From positions 2,222,554-2,286,553 of the forward strand of contig NZ_LT607802.1 in the NCBI RefSeq assembly GCF_900090205.1: a stretch of 64,000 nt of DNA, written 5' to 3'. This DNA comes from Vogesella sp. LIG4 (GTDB taxonomy: Bacteria; Pseudomonadota; Gammaproteobacteria; Burkholderiales; Chromobacteriaceae). Positions 16,524 to 23,878 of this stretch are shown piece after piece. Numbering within the stretch: position 1 is the stretch's first letter; each line of letters begins with the position of its first letter. Under the pieces are notes generated by a model. It made no database searches and was not told the origin of the DNA. It saw nothing but the letters and a program-made list of their open reading frames with translations. The translations under genes were made by a program, and so were the position numbers.

Positions 16524-16922
16524 TTAGGGCTCGATGACAAGCTGCACCTCTCGGACGCCAGCCCCGGACGGGCCATAGCGCTTCTTCACTGTGGCACCCC
16601 GCGTGAACGAGGTGGACTCAAGAATGGGGGTGATGACTTCGACTAGCCGATCGGCGCTTGGCCCGTACATGTACAGATAGCCGTCGCTTCCATCGACGGC
16701 AACTTCATTTCCATCGTATTCGCCAATACCAGCCTTGGAGATCGCCTTCTCCAATTGATCCTCAAGCTCAAACAAACGCTGGAGGTTCTTTGAGTCGTAC
16801 TTGAAGTGAACGATGACAGCCTGCTCACTTGCAGCATGAGAAGGAGAGGCGGCGCTGGCTGCCGACATGGCGGCGATTGAACAGAGTATGCCCGCGATTG
16901 TGGTTCGAATACGCACTCTCAA
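16524..16922 (-). CDS. Small secreted protein of unknown function
   Basis: A 132-residue protein with an N-terminal signal peptide (MRVRIRTTIAGILCSIAAMS, cleavage probably after the ASAASPSHA region). The mature part alternates helix and strand (FELEDQLEKAISKAGIGEYD, then GSDGYLYMYGPSADRLVEVI, then VKKRYGPSGAGVREVQLVIE). I do not assign a family. It is the only plausible gene of cell B. Start and length look complete. Confidence 0.6.
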   Translation of the reverse strand: MRVRIRTTIAGILCSIAAMSAASAASPSHAASEQAVIVHFKYDSKNLQRLFELEDQLEKAISKAGIGEYDGNEVAVDGSDGYLYMYGPSADRLVEVITPILESTSFTRGATVKKRYGPSGAGVREVQLVIEP

Positions 16923-17352
16923 GCCCTAACGTAAAATAGACGACGTTACAGCCGCATAACACTGGCAGAGTACTGTATATCCTGACAGCAGAGCAGCCAG
17001 GAAGCCTTGCAGATACAGGTGATCAGAGATTCCGGCAATATCTACGAGAATATGTGGCAGTCATACGTGGTGCAGCCTAATGACGTAGGAATTGTGCCAG
17101 CCACACTCTCGGCTGTCATCCAGTGAGCATCCCTTGCTTACTGCCGTGTTGAAGCAACTTCCCCGGCGTCCACTCCTGGCCGATAGCTGCCATGATAGCG
17201 CATTGGCATGACTGATAAGAACTTAAGAGCGAGTGATTGGGTGCATGCAAAGCATTGATTTTTCTCGTTGTCTGTGCCGGCTGCATGCTCCTGACTGATT
17301 TTCAGCGAACAATTTCTTGAAAATCAAAGCGTTGCAAGGTAGTCGCGATCGG
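16923..17352. other. Non-coding AT-rich part of cell B
   Basis: No gene is supported between the secreted-protein gene and the arm-type repeats. Short frames on the minus strand in 17223-17551 overlap the tRNA and its repeats and are not genes. Confidence 0.5.
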
Positions 17353-17382
17353 TTTTTGTAGAACTTTTGTAGATTTTGTAGA
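17353..17382. repeat. Three direct repeats of TTTTGTAGA
   Basis: TTTTTGTAGA at 17353-17362, TTTTGTAGA at 17365-17373 and TTTTGTAGA at 17374-17382 lie about 90 bases from the tRNA-Ser 3' end. Further copies are at the other end of cell B. Candidate integrase arm sites. Confidence 0.5.
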
Positions 17383-17430
17383 ACGGAATCAGGGACGGAA
17401 ACCGGCGTTTCCTGGGGCGAGAAAAACAAA

Positions 17431-17454
17431 AAAGCCCTTGATTTCTCAAGGGCT
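17431..17454 (-). terminator. Terminator of tRNA-Ser
   Basis: AAGCCCTTGATTTCTCAAGGGCTT hairpin 14 bases beyond the CCA end of the tRNA, followed in the direction of transcription by T-rich sequence. Confidence 0.75.
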
Positions 17455-17467
17455 TAGATGTGTGTAC

Positions 17468-17557
17468 TGGCGGAGAGAGAGGGATTCGAACCCTCGGTAG
17501 GCTCGCACCTACGCCTGATTTCGAGTCAGGTACATTCAACCACTCTGCCACCTCTCC
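17468..17557 (-). tRNA. tRNA-Ser(CGA)
   Basis: The 90-base gene including CCA folds as a class II tRNA with a long variable arm. The acceptor GGAGAGG pairs with the CCTCTC-type 3' strand. The anticodon loop is CTCGAAA with anticodon CGA, reading UCG. Its 3' end is the integration target of the island on its downstream side. Confidence 0.95.
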
Positions 17558-17675
17558 GCGACAGGCTGCGCAGTATAGATTCGACCCTTGTGGCTGTCAA
17601 CCGCCACTTTGCTGCGGCATACTGCTTGGCCAGCGGCCATGACGGGCTGCTGCTAAAGGGATGGAAAGGGAAGCA

Positions 17676-18827
17676 GTGAAACTATCGAACAGGTTGGCTG
17701 CCATCGCACCGTTCCAGGTGATGGCGATTCTGGAGAAGGCGCGGGCGTTGCAGGCGGCCGGGCATGACGTGATTCACCTGGAAGTGGGCGAGCCGGACTT
17801 TGCCACGCCGGATGCCATCGTGGAGGCCGGGCGCGCGGCGCTGGCGGCCGGGCATACTTTCTACACCGCGGCGCAGGGTTTGCCGCAGCTGCGCGCGGCG
17901 ATTGCCGATTTCTACCAGCAGCGCTTCGGGGTGGCGGTATCGCCGGAGCGCATCATCGTCACGCCGGGGGCCTCCGGCGCACTGCAGATTGCGCTGGGGC
18001 TGCTGGTGGAGCAGGGCGATGGCGTGCTGATGCCTGATCCTACATACCCCTGTAATCGCCACTTTGTCAGCCTGCTGGGCGGGGTGCCGCAGACGGTGGC
18101 GGTGGATGCTTCCACCCGCTACCAGCTGCTGGCCGATGCCGCTGCTGCCAACTGGCAGGCCAACACCGTGGCCGCCATGGTGGCCACGCCGGCCAACCCC
18201 ACCGGCACGGTGCTCAGCCGCGACGAGGTGAGCGATCTGGCGGCGCTGTGCCGCGATAAGGGCGCGGCGCTGATTGTGGACGAGATCTACCAGGGGCTGA
18301 CCTACGGCGCGGATTCGTTCAGCGCGCTGTCGCTGGCGGACGATGTGTTCGTGATCAACAGCTTTTCCAAATATTTCCAGATGACCGGCTGGCGCCTGGG
18401 CTGGCTGGTGGTGCCGCAGGATTGCGTGGAGCCGGCGCTGCGCCTGGCGCAGAACTTGTTCCTGTGCCCGCCGGCGGCGGCGCAGCATGCGGCACTGGCG
18501 GCGTTCCAGCCCGATGTGCAGGCGCTGCTGGAGGCGCGCCGTGCCGAGTTTGGCCGCCGCCGCGACTACCTGCTGCAAGAATTGCCCAAGCTGGGCTGGA
18601 ACATCGATTCGGTGCCGGATGGCGCGTTCTACATTTACGCCGATGTGTCGGCAGTGACCGATGACAGCTTTGCCTACTGCCAGCGCATGCTGGACGAGGT
18701 AAAGGTGGCGATTACGCCCGGTGCGGATTTCGGCAGCCACCGCGCCGGCCAGCATGTGCGGGTGGCTTACACCACCGGTATCGAGCGGCTGGCGGAGGCG
18801 ATTGCGCGCATGCAGCGCGTGCGCTAG
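17676..18827 (+). CDS. Class I/II PLP aminotransferase
   Basis: A 383-residue fold-I aminotransferase. It has the N-terminal FQVMAILEKA and HLEVGEPDF, then ATPANPTGTVLS, VDEIYQGLTYG, and the PLP lysine in SFSKYFQMTGWRLGW, followed by the carboxylate-binding arginine region VRVAYTTG. This is the aspartate/tyrosine-type subgroup; the exact amino acid is not clear. GTG at 17676 is preferred because AAAGGG at 17665-17670 is well placed and MKLSNRL is the usual opening; ATG 17661 overlaps its own ribosome site. It is a single-gene unit between tRNA-Ser and a strong terminator. Confidence 0.87.
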   Translation: MKLSNRLAAIAPFQVMAILEKARALQAAGHDVIHLEVGEPDFATPDAIVEAGRAALAAGHTFYTAAQGLPQLRAAIADFYQQRFGVAVSPERIIVTPGASGALQIALGLLVEQGDGVLMPDPTYPCNRHFVSLLGGVPQTVAVDASTRYQLLADAAAANWQANTVAAMVATPANPTGTVLSRDEVSDLAALCRDKGAALIVDEIYQGLTYGADSFSALSLADDVFVINSFSKYFQMTGWRLGWLVVPQDCVEPALRLAQNLFLCPPAAAQHAALAAFQPDVQALLEARRAEFGRRRDYLLQELPKLGWNIDSVPDGAFYIYADVSAVTDDSFAYCQRMLDEVKVAITPGADFGSHRAGQHVRVAYTTGIERLAEAIARMQRVR

Positions 18828-18850
18828 GCCGCAGGGGGAGTCGGCGCAAG

Positions 18851-18879
18851 CAAGGGCGTGGCCGCAGGCCACGCCCTTG
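18851..18879 (+). terminator. Terminator after the aminotransferase gene
   Basis: CAAGGGCGTGGCC and GGCCACGCCCTTG form a 13-base stem with a tiny loop 23 bases after the stop codon. Confidence 0.7.
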
Positions 18880-18912
18880 TTCGTATTGCAGGGTCTTGCG
18901 GGAGGCGCGTCG

Positions 18913-18938
18913 GCTTGCGGCCAACGTTGGCCGCAAGC
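18913..18938. repeat. 26-base perfect palindrome of two 10-mer copies
   Basis: GCTTGCGGCCAAC followed directly by GTTGGCCGCAAGC, centred at 18925/18926. It contains one copy of GTTGGCCGCA in each orientation and lies between convergent genes. Confidence 0.85.
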
Positions 18939-18951
18939 TGGTGGCTGCAAA

Positions 18952-19836
18952 CTAGTGGGCCAGGTGGCGCACCACCGTCAGCGCGGCAAAGGTGGCTATG
19001 GCGGCGTGGCTCCACGCCAGCCGCTGCATGCGGCGGGCGATGCTGCGCGGTTCGCGCCAGCTGATGATGAAGGGGCGGCTGTCGGGCGGGCGCTGCAGCT
19101 GGCTGCTGGCCGGGGCGGCGGCCAGCTCGCGGTGCATGCGCTCCACCTCCTGGTGCGCCGTCTGGCGGGCGACTTCCCATTCTTCTGCCGACAGCTGGCC
19201 GTCGCGGTTGCTGTCGAAGCGGTGCCTGAGGTAGGCCGGGTCTGCCTTCCACTGGTTCAGGGTCAGTTGCAGGTCCTGGCGGTAGTCATCGCGCTGCAGG
19301 CTGTTGCCGCTGCTGCGCATGTCGCCCAGCACGTACAGCGGGTCGCCGGCGGCGATCCAGTGTTCGATATACAGGTACTCGTCCTCGCGCCATTGCGCGC
19401 GGTGGCGGCACTCTACCAGGGCGCCGACCGGGTAGACGCTGATCTCACCATGCTGGTCCAGCAGGCGGAACACATCGTCGCTGCGCTGCGTTTCACTGCG
19501 TTGCCGGCGGCGCTCGCGGCCCTGGTAACGGCACTCGGCGCGATACCACAGGCAGGGCAGGTGGCCGTACGGTGTCAGCAGCGGCTGGCCGGCGGGGGCG
19601 CCGGCGTGGCCGTAGCACTCGGTATAACCTTGCGCGGCGGCGCGGGTGCTGGCGGTGGGGGTGTCCGCCACGTGGCGGTAGTAGCGGTAGAAGCCGGCCC
19701 ACAGCAGCAGGCCGCCCAGGCTGGCCACGGCGAGAAAGGGCAGCGGCTGCGCCCAGCCGGACATCCACCACCAGGCCAGTATCAGCAGCGGGTAGGGCAG
19801 CAGGGTGCCCCAGCCATATTCCAGCAGCGCGCGCAT
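18952..19836 (-). CDS. Membrane protein with GIDE-like domain and EF-hand
   Basis: A 294-residue protein. Two hydrophobic segments open it (about residues 5-24 and 30-48), followed by a GIDE/MULAN-type beta domain (LPCLWYRAECRYQGRERR, then VFRLLDQHGEISVYPVGALV), a calcium-binding EF-hand loop (DSNRDGQLSAEEW), and a last hydrophobic segment near the C-terminus. Its ATG at 19836 is two bases after the lemA stop, so the two form an operon. GIDE-domain proteins next to LemA are recurrent in bacteria; their role is unclear. The added EF-hand suggests calcium sensing, which is an inference. Confidence 0.7.
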   Translation of the reverse strand: MRALLEYGWGTLLPYPLLILAWWWMSGWAQPLPFLAVASLGGLLLWAGFYRYYRHVADTPTASTRAAAQGYTECYGHAGAPAGQPLLTPYGHLPCLWYRAECRYQGRERRRQRSETQRSDDVFRLLDQHGEISVYPVGALVECRHRAQWREDEYLYIEHWIAAGDPLYVLGDMRSSGNSLQRDDYRQDLQLTLNQWKADPAYLRHRFDSNRDGQLSAEEWEVARQTAHQEVERMHRELAAAPASSQLQRPPDSRPFIISWREPRSIARRMQRLAWSHAAIATFAALTVVRHLAH

Positions 19837-19837
19837 A

Positions 19838-20407
19838 TCAGCGGCTGAACAGCTTGTGCACGTCCACGTCGCGTTTTTCCGCCTCGGCAAAGCGCAGCGG
19901 CCTGGCGCTGCGGAAGCCGCAGCTGTTGGCGATCAGCACATCCGGAAACTGCTCGACGCGCACATTGTTGTTGTTCACCGCTTCGTTGTAGAGTTCGCGG
20001 CGGTCGGCGATGGCCTCCTCCAGCTGGCTGATGCGCTGCATCAGGTGCTGGAATTGCTGGTCGGCCTTCAGCTCCGGGTAGGCTTCGGCCACCGCGAAGA
20101 TGCGGCCGGTAAGGCTGCGCAGTTCGCTTTCCAGCTCGCCGATGCGGCCAACATTGGCCGCACGCGCCGCCTCGGACAGCATGGCACGCGCTTCCATTAC
20201 CTGGCTCAGGGTGTTCTGCTCGAACTGGCTGTAGTGGCGGCATACGTCCACCAGCTTGGGCAGTTCCTCGTTGCGCTGCTTCAGCAGCACGTCGATATTG
20301 GCCCAGCTCTTGGTGACCTCGTGCTTCAGCCGTACCAGGCCGTTGTACAGCGCTACACCATAGAAGAACAGCACGGCGAAGGCGGCCAGAAACAGGATCA
20401 AGGGCAT
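19838..20407 (-). CDS. lemA: LemA family protein
   Basis: The 189-residue protein has one N-terminal membrane segment (MPLILFLAAFAVLFFYG), then ALYNGLVRLKHEVTKSWANI and a helical bundle with VEARAMLSEAARAA-like helices and the conserved YPELKADQQFQHLMQRISQL and YNEAVNNNNVRVEQFP. This is the complete LemA family pattern. ATG at 20407 opens the membrane segment; the longer frame upstream is not supported. The molecular function of LemA is not established. It is the first gene of a two-gene unit with the GIDE/EF-hand protein. Confidence 0.9.
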   Translation of the reverse strand: MPLILFLAAFAVLFFYGVALYNGLVRLKHEVTKSWANIDVLLKQRNEELPKLVDVCRHYSQFEQNTLSQVMEARAMLSEAARAANVGRIGELESELRSLTGRIFAVAEAYPELKADQQFQHLMQRISQLEEAIADRRELYNEAVNNNNVRVEQFPDVLIANSCGFRSARPLRFAEAEKRDVDVHKLFSR

Positions 20408-20488
20408 GGTGGTCTCCGTTGGATAGACAGCCATCGTCAGTGGCACGGGTGCCACTGTCAAGCCGGCGGCATGCACAAGGAATGAAAC

Positions 20489-21358
20489 ATGCTAACCCTC
20501 AATATCATCGGTGCCGGTCGCCTGGGCAAGACCCTGGCGCGGCTGGCGCAAGGCAGCGGGCAGTACCGCGTCGGTGCGGTGCTGTGCCGCAGCCTGGCGG
20601 CGGCGCAGCAGGCTTGCGCCTTCATCGGCGGCGGCGAGCCGCGTGACAGCCTGCAGGCGCTGCCTGCGGCCAACCTTACCCTGCTGGCGGTGCCGGATGG
20701 CGCCATCGCCAGTGTGGCTGCCGAGCTGGCGGCCCGCGGCGCGCTAGCGGCCGGCAGCGTGGCGTTTCATGCCAGCGGTGTGGGCGAGGCCAGCTTGCTG
20801 GCGCCGTTGGCCGCGGCCGGCGTGCACTGCGCCAGCCTGCACCCGGCGTTTTCCTTTGCCGATCCGGCGCGGGCGGTGCAGGGTTTTGCCGGCACCCGTT
20901 GTGCGCTGGAGGGCGATCCCGCGGCCTTTCCCGCCTTGCGCGATTTTGCCTCTGCCATCGGCGGTGTGCCGTTTGCGCTGGCGCCGGGCGGCAAGGCCGC
21001 CTACCACGCTGCGCTGTCTATCGCCTCCAACTACCTGGTAACGCTGCATGATCTGGCGGCGCGGGTGGCTGCACAGGCCGGCATGAATGAAGACATCGCC
21101 GCCGCGGTGCTGGGCGGGCTGATGCGGCAGACGCTGGAAAACACCCTGGCGCTGGGGCCGCAGGCGGCGCTGACCGGCCCCATCGCCCGTGGCGATGCCG
21201 GCACGGTGGCCAGGCATCGCGCGGTGTTGTCGGCGGCGGATGATGTGCTGTACTGCGCACTGGGGCAGGCGACGGCAAGCTTGGCCGCAGGCCGGCTGGA
21301 TGCGGCGGCGCAGGCGGCGCTGGGCCGGGTGTTGCAGTCGGGGTTCAGGGCGGAGTAA
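20489..21358 (+). CDS. Rossmann-like/DUF2520 protein
   Basis: A 289-residue protein with an N-terminal nucleotide-binding motif (LNIIGAGRLGKTLARLA) and a second half of the DUF2520 type (SLHPAFSFADP, GGKAAYHAALSIASNYLVTL, then LTGPIARGDAGTVARH). This resembles 6-phosphogluconate- or ketopantoate-reductase-like folds, but the substrate is unknown. Its end overlaps the end of the next, convergent gene by 14 bases. Confidence 0.85.
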   Translation: MLTLNIIGAGRLGKTLARLAQGSGQYRVGAVLCRSLAAAQQACAFIGGGEPRDSLQALPAANLTLLAVPDGAIASVAAELAARGALAAGSVAFHASGVGEASLLAPLAAAGVHCASLHPAFSFADPARAVQGFAGTRCALEGDPAAFPALRDFASAIGGVPFALAPGGKAAYHAALSIASNYLVTLHDLAARVAAQAGMNEDIAAAVLGGLMRQTLENTLALGPQAALTGPIARGDAGTVARHRAVLSAADDVLYCALGQATASLAAGRLDAAAQAALGRVLQSGFRAE

Positions 21359-21686
21359 GCGGGGTGGTGAGCGGGTCGGGCGGCGCCTGGCGGTAGCCCT
21401 GGCGCAGCAGGCTGGCGATCAGCCATTGCGGCCCCTGGCGCGCCAGCCAGATATTGCGTGCCAGGTAGGCCAGGCCGACCAGCAGGATTTCCATATCGCG
21501 GCTGGCCAGCAGCAGCCCGGCAAACACAAATTCGGACAGCAGCAGCCAGCGCGCGTGCCAGGCCAGGCCTTCACTCAGCGCCCACAGCGTGGGCGTGATG
21601 CAGGCCAGCCAGTTGAAGCCGCTGTTTACCTGCCGCTCGGGCAGGGTGGGGTGGTAGAAACGCAGCTGATTGCTGTCTGTCGGCAT
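21345..21686 (-). CDS. Hypothetical protein with hydrophobic segments
   Basis: A 113-residue protein with two or three moderately hydrophobic stretches (WLLLSEFVFAGLLLAS and MEILLVGLAYLARNIWLA). No family is recognised. It starts 7 bases after the stop of the methylase-family gene on the same strand, so it is probably the last gene of the maf-methylase unit. Coding potential is moderate. Confidence 0.55.
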   Translation of the reverse strand: MPTDSNQLRFYHPTLPERQVNSGFNWLACITPTLWALSEGLAWHARWLLLSEFVFAGLLLASRDMEILLVGLAYLARNIWLARQGPQWLIASLLRQGYRQAPPDPLTTPLTPP

Positions 21687-21693
21687 GTCCGCC

Positions 21694-22398
21694 TCAGCCG
21701 GCGTGAATCACGAAGATCGCCGGCCGCTTGTGGAAGTCCGGCGCCTGCCTGGGCCAGTCCTTCACCAGCCGGCTGACAATGGTCTGCGTCGGCGCAGTCA
21801 GGTCGGCGGCTACGCACAGGCGGCTGGCTGGCGCCAGCGTCTCGCGCAGCTGTTGCAGCAGCGCGTTGTTGCGGTACGGCGTTTCGATGAATACCTGGGT
21901 TTCGTTGTTCTGCCGCGAACGCGCTTCCAGCGCCTTGATCGCCCTGGCGCGCTCGGCGACGTCCACCGGCAGGTAGCCGTGGAAGGCAAAGCACTGGCCG
22001 TTGGCGCCGCTGGCCATCAGTGCCAGCAGAATCGACGACGGGCCGATCAGCGGCTCCACGCGGTAGCCTTTCTCGTGCGCCAGCGCCACCAGCTGCGCGC
22101 CGGGGTCGGCCACTGCCGGGCAGCCGGCTTCCGATACCAGCCCCACGTCCTGGCCTGCGGCCAACGGTGCCAGCAGCGCGGCCACGTCGGCGGGCTTGGT
22201 GTGCTCGTTCAGCGTGTTCATCACCAGTTCGCGAATCGGCGTGCTAACGCCCAGCTGCTTCAGGTGCTTGCGCGCGGTCTTTTCCGCTTCCACCACAAAG
22301 TGGCTGATATGGGTGACGCGGGCGCGCTCGCCTTCCGGCAGCCACGGGGTATCGCCTTCGCCCAGCGGGGTGGGAATCAGGAACAGGGTGCCGGCCAT
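21694..22398 (-). CDS. Tetrapyrrole-methylase-family SAM methyltransferase
   Basis: A 234-residue protein of the fold shared by RsmI and cobalamin/siroheme methylases: GTLFLIPTPLG opens the first strand, GLVSEAGCPAVADPGAQLV is the SAM-loop region, and PLIGPSSILLALMASGANGQ follows, with a C-terminal RPAIFVIHAG strand. RsmI itself methylates 16S rRNA C1402; this protein is a shorter relative whose target is not known. The ATG at 22398 overlaps the maf stop by one base (TGATG), which indicates translational coupling. Confidence 0.82.
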   Translation of the reverse strand: MAGTLFLIPTPLGEGDTPWLPEGERARVTHISHFVVEAEKTARKHLKQLGVSTPIRELVMNTLNEHTKPADVAALLAPLAAGQDVGLVSEAGCPAVADPGAQLVALAHEKGYRVEPLIGPSSILLALMASGANGQCFAFHGYLPVDVAERARAIKALEARSRQNNETQVFIETPYRNNALLQQLRETLAPASRLCVAADLTAPTQTIVSRLVKDWPRQAPDFHKRPAIFVIHAG

Positions 22399-22976
22399 CA
22401 CAGGATCTCCACGCCTTCGTTCTGCAACATGGTCACCAGCGCGAACAGCGGCACGCCGATCAGCGCGTTGGGGTCGTCCGATTCCACCTTCTGCAGCAGC
22501 GCGCCGCCCAGGGTCTCGCTCTTGGCGCTGCCGGCGCAGTGCAGCGCATCCGGCTCGCGCGTCAGGTAGTTGCGGATCTGCTGCTCGGTGAGCTGGCGCA
22601 GGGTGACGCGGGTAATGCCCACGTCTTCCTGGATATGGCCGCTGCGACTGTTATAAACAGCCAGTGCGGAGTGGAACACCACGGTACGGCCGCTCATCCA
22701 CTTGAGCATCTCCACGCCGTTGTCGAAGCTGCCCGGCTTGCCGATCTGCTGGCCGTCCAGCAGCGCCACCTGGTCGCCACCGATGATCAGCGCATCGGGA
22801 AAGCGCTCCGCCAGCGACATGGCCTTGGTGCGTGCCAGGCGCACCGCGGTGTCCAGCGCGGATTCGCCCGGCAGCGGGGTTTCGTCGCATACCGGCGCTA
22901 CCGCCTGTACCGGCAGGCCCAGGCGTTCGATGATTTCGCGGCGATAAGGGGAGGTGGAGGCAAGGACGATCTGCAT
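22398..22976 (-). CDS. yceF: Maf-family nucleotide pyrophosphatase (YceF type)
   Basis: The 192-residue protein begins with the Maf signature (IVLASTSPYRREIIERLGL) and has CDETPLPGESA and the catalytic region LIIGGDQVALLDGQQIGKPG, then TVVFHSALAVYN. YceF-type Maf proteins hydrolyse 7-methyl-GTP and related non-canonical nucleotides. It lies just upstream of, and divergent from, yceD-rpmF-plsX, a conserved neighbourhood in beta- and gammaproteobacteria. The assignment to YceF rather than YhdE rests on this context. Confidence 0.9.
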   Translation of the reverse strand: MQIVLASTSPYRREIIERLGLPVQAVAPVCDETPLPGESALDTAVRLARTKAMSLAERFPDALIIGGDQVALLDGQQIGKPGSFDNGVEMLKWMSGRTVVFHSALAVYNSRSGHIQEDVGITRVTLRQLTEQQIRNYLTREPDALHCAGSAKSETLGGALLQKVESDDPNALIGVPLFALVTMLQNEGVEIL

Positions 22977-23064
22977 GAATGTTCCGTTTGCGGTAAGCTG
23001 CGCATCCGTTTCATGGCTTTTGCCACTGCTTGCCGGACGAAATGCAGCCTAAGCCCTGATTGTT

Positions 23065-23092
23065 TTGACAAATTACCTGCCGCGATTATATC
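23065..23092 (+). promoter_or_regulatory. Sigma-70-type promoter for yceD-rpmF-plsX-fab
   Basis: A perfect TTGACA (23065-23070) is followed after 16 bases by TATATC (23087-23092), 12 bases before the yceD ATG. The start site would fall very near the coding sequence, so the leader would be very short. Confidence 0.5.
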
Positions 23093-23103
23093 ATCCAAGG
23101 TTT

Positions 23104-23604
23104 ATGTCTAACCCGATTTTGATTGATCCGCTCGCTTTCGCCCGCGACGGTGTCGAGTTTCGCAAGGAACTGCGCATCGCCGAGCTGGATGAGCGCGTGC
23201 ACGAGCAGCTGGCGTCGACCGCCGGCGCGGTGAAGTTTACGCTGGACGGTTTTACCGACCGCCTGCGCCGGCCTTCGCTGCGCTATACGTTGACTGCCAA
23301 CGTCGAGCTGACCTGCCAGCGCTGCCTGGACGTCATGCCCTTCGATATCGCGAGTGACGGTGTGATTACGCTGTTCACCAACGAAGCGAAGCTGGAAGAC
23401 GCGGTGGCGCAGGACGAAGAACTCGATGCCATCATGGCCGAGGACGAGTTCGATGTGCTGGCACTGATCGAAGACGAAATCATTATGGGCTTGCCGCTGT
23501 CGGCGAAACACGACGACTGCGGCTCGGAGCATCTGGAGCGCGCCAAGACTGACAAACCTAACCCGTTTGCGGTACTGGCAAAGCTGAAGAAATCCGGGTC
23601 CTGA
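23104..23604 (+). CDS. yceD: YceD/DUF177 family, 23S rRNA accumulation protein
   Basis: A 166-residue protein with the DUF177 pattern: a conserved pair of cysteines in VELTCQRCLDVMPFD, an acidic segment (QDEELDAIMAEDEFDVLALI) and the C-terminal ERAKTDKPNPFAVLAKLKK. YceD is needed for normal 23S rRNA levels in E. coli and is nearly always followed by rpmF, as here. The ATG at 23104 is used because it begins the conserved region; frames upstream run through the promoter. Confidence 0.92.
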   Translation: MSNPILIDPLAFARDGVEFRKELRIAELDERVHEQLASTAGAVKFTLDGFTDRLRRPSLRYTLTANVELTCQRCLDVMPFDIASDGVITLFTNEAKLEDAVAQDEELDAIMAEDEFDVLALIEDEIIMGLPLSAKHDDCGSEHLERAKTDKPNPFAVLAKLKKSGS

Positions 23605-23634
23605 ACTTTTACTTGTATTACTTAGGAGTCGACC

Positions 23635-23814
23635 ATGGCTGTTCAACAGAACAAAAAGTCCCCGTCCAAGCGCGGCATGCATCGTGCACACGATTTTCTG
23701 ACCGTTCCGGCCCTGGCTAAAGAGCCGACCACCGGTGAAACCCACCTGCGTCACCACATCAGCCCGAACGGCTTCTACCGTGGTCGCCAGGTTGTGAAGG
23801 CCAAGGGCGAGTAA
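23635..23814 (+). CDS. rpmF: 50S ribosomal protein L32
   Basis: This 59-residue gene is short but unmistakable: [20 protein letters not shown] at the N-terminus and [20 protein letters not shown] at the C-terminus. A TAGGAG site ends about 6 bases before the ATG. The zinc-binding cysteines found in some L32 proteins are absent, as is usual in this group. It lies 30 bases after yceD and 64 bases before plsX. Confidence 0.97.
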   Translation: MAVQQNKKSPSKRGMHRAHDFLTVPALAKEPTTGETHLRHHISPNGFYRGRQVVKAKGE

Positions 23815-23878
23815 TTCTCGTCCACCTCATCGCTACTATCCTCATAACTACAGGTAGGCTCACTACCGTTCCACGTTA

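Larger units (their letters stand above)
14596..17530. mobile_element. Tandem genomic island at tRNA-Ser(CGA), two cells
   Basis: Three copies of the tRNA-Ser 3' end (14596, 16219 and the intact gene at 17468) in the same orientation delimit cell A (about 14653-16218) and cell B (about 16283-17467). Both cells are clearly richer in A+T than the flanks. The sequences just inside copies 1 and 2 resemble each other (GCAAATGCAACATATTCATA versus GCAAATTCAATATTTTCAGT). Cell A carries a glycosyltransferase and cell B a small secreted protein. No integrase, transposase or replication gene is present, so these are remnants or non-autonomous elements. Confidence 0.7.
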
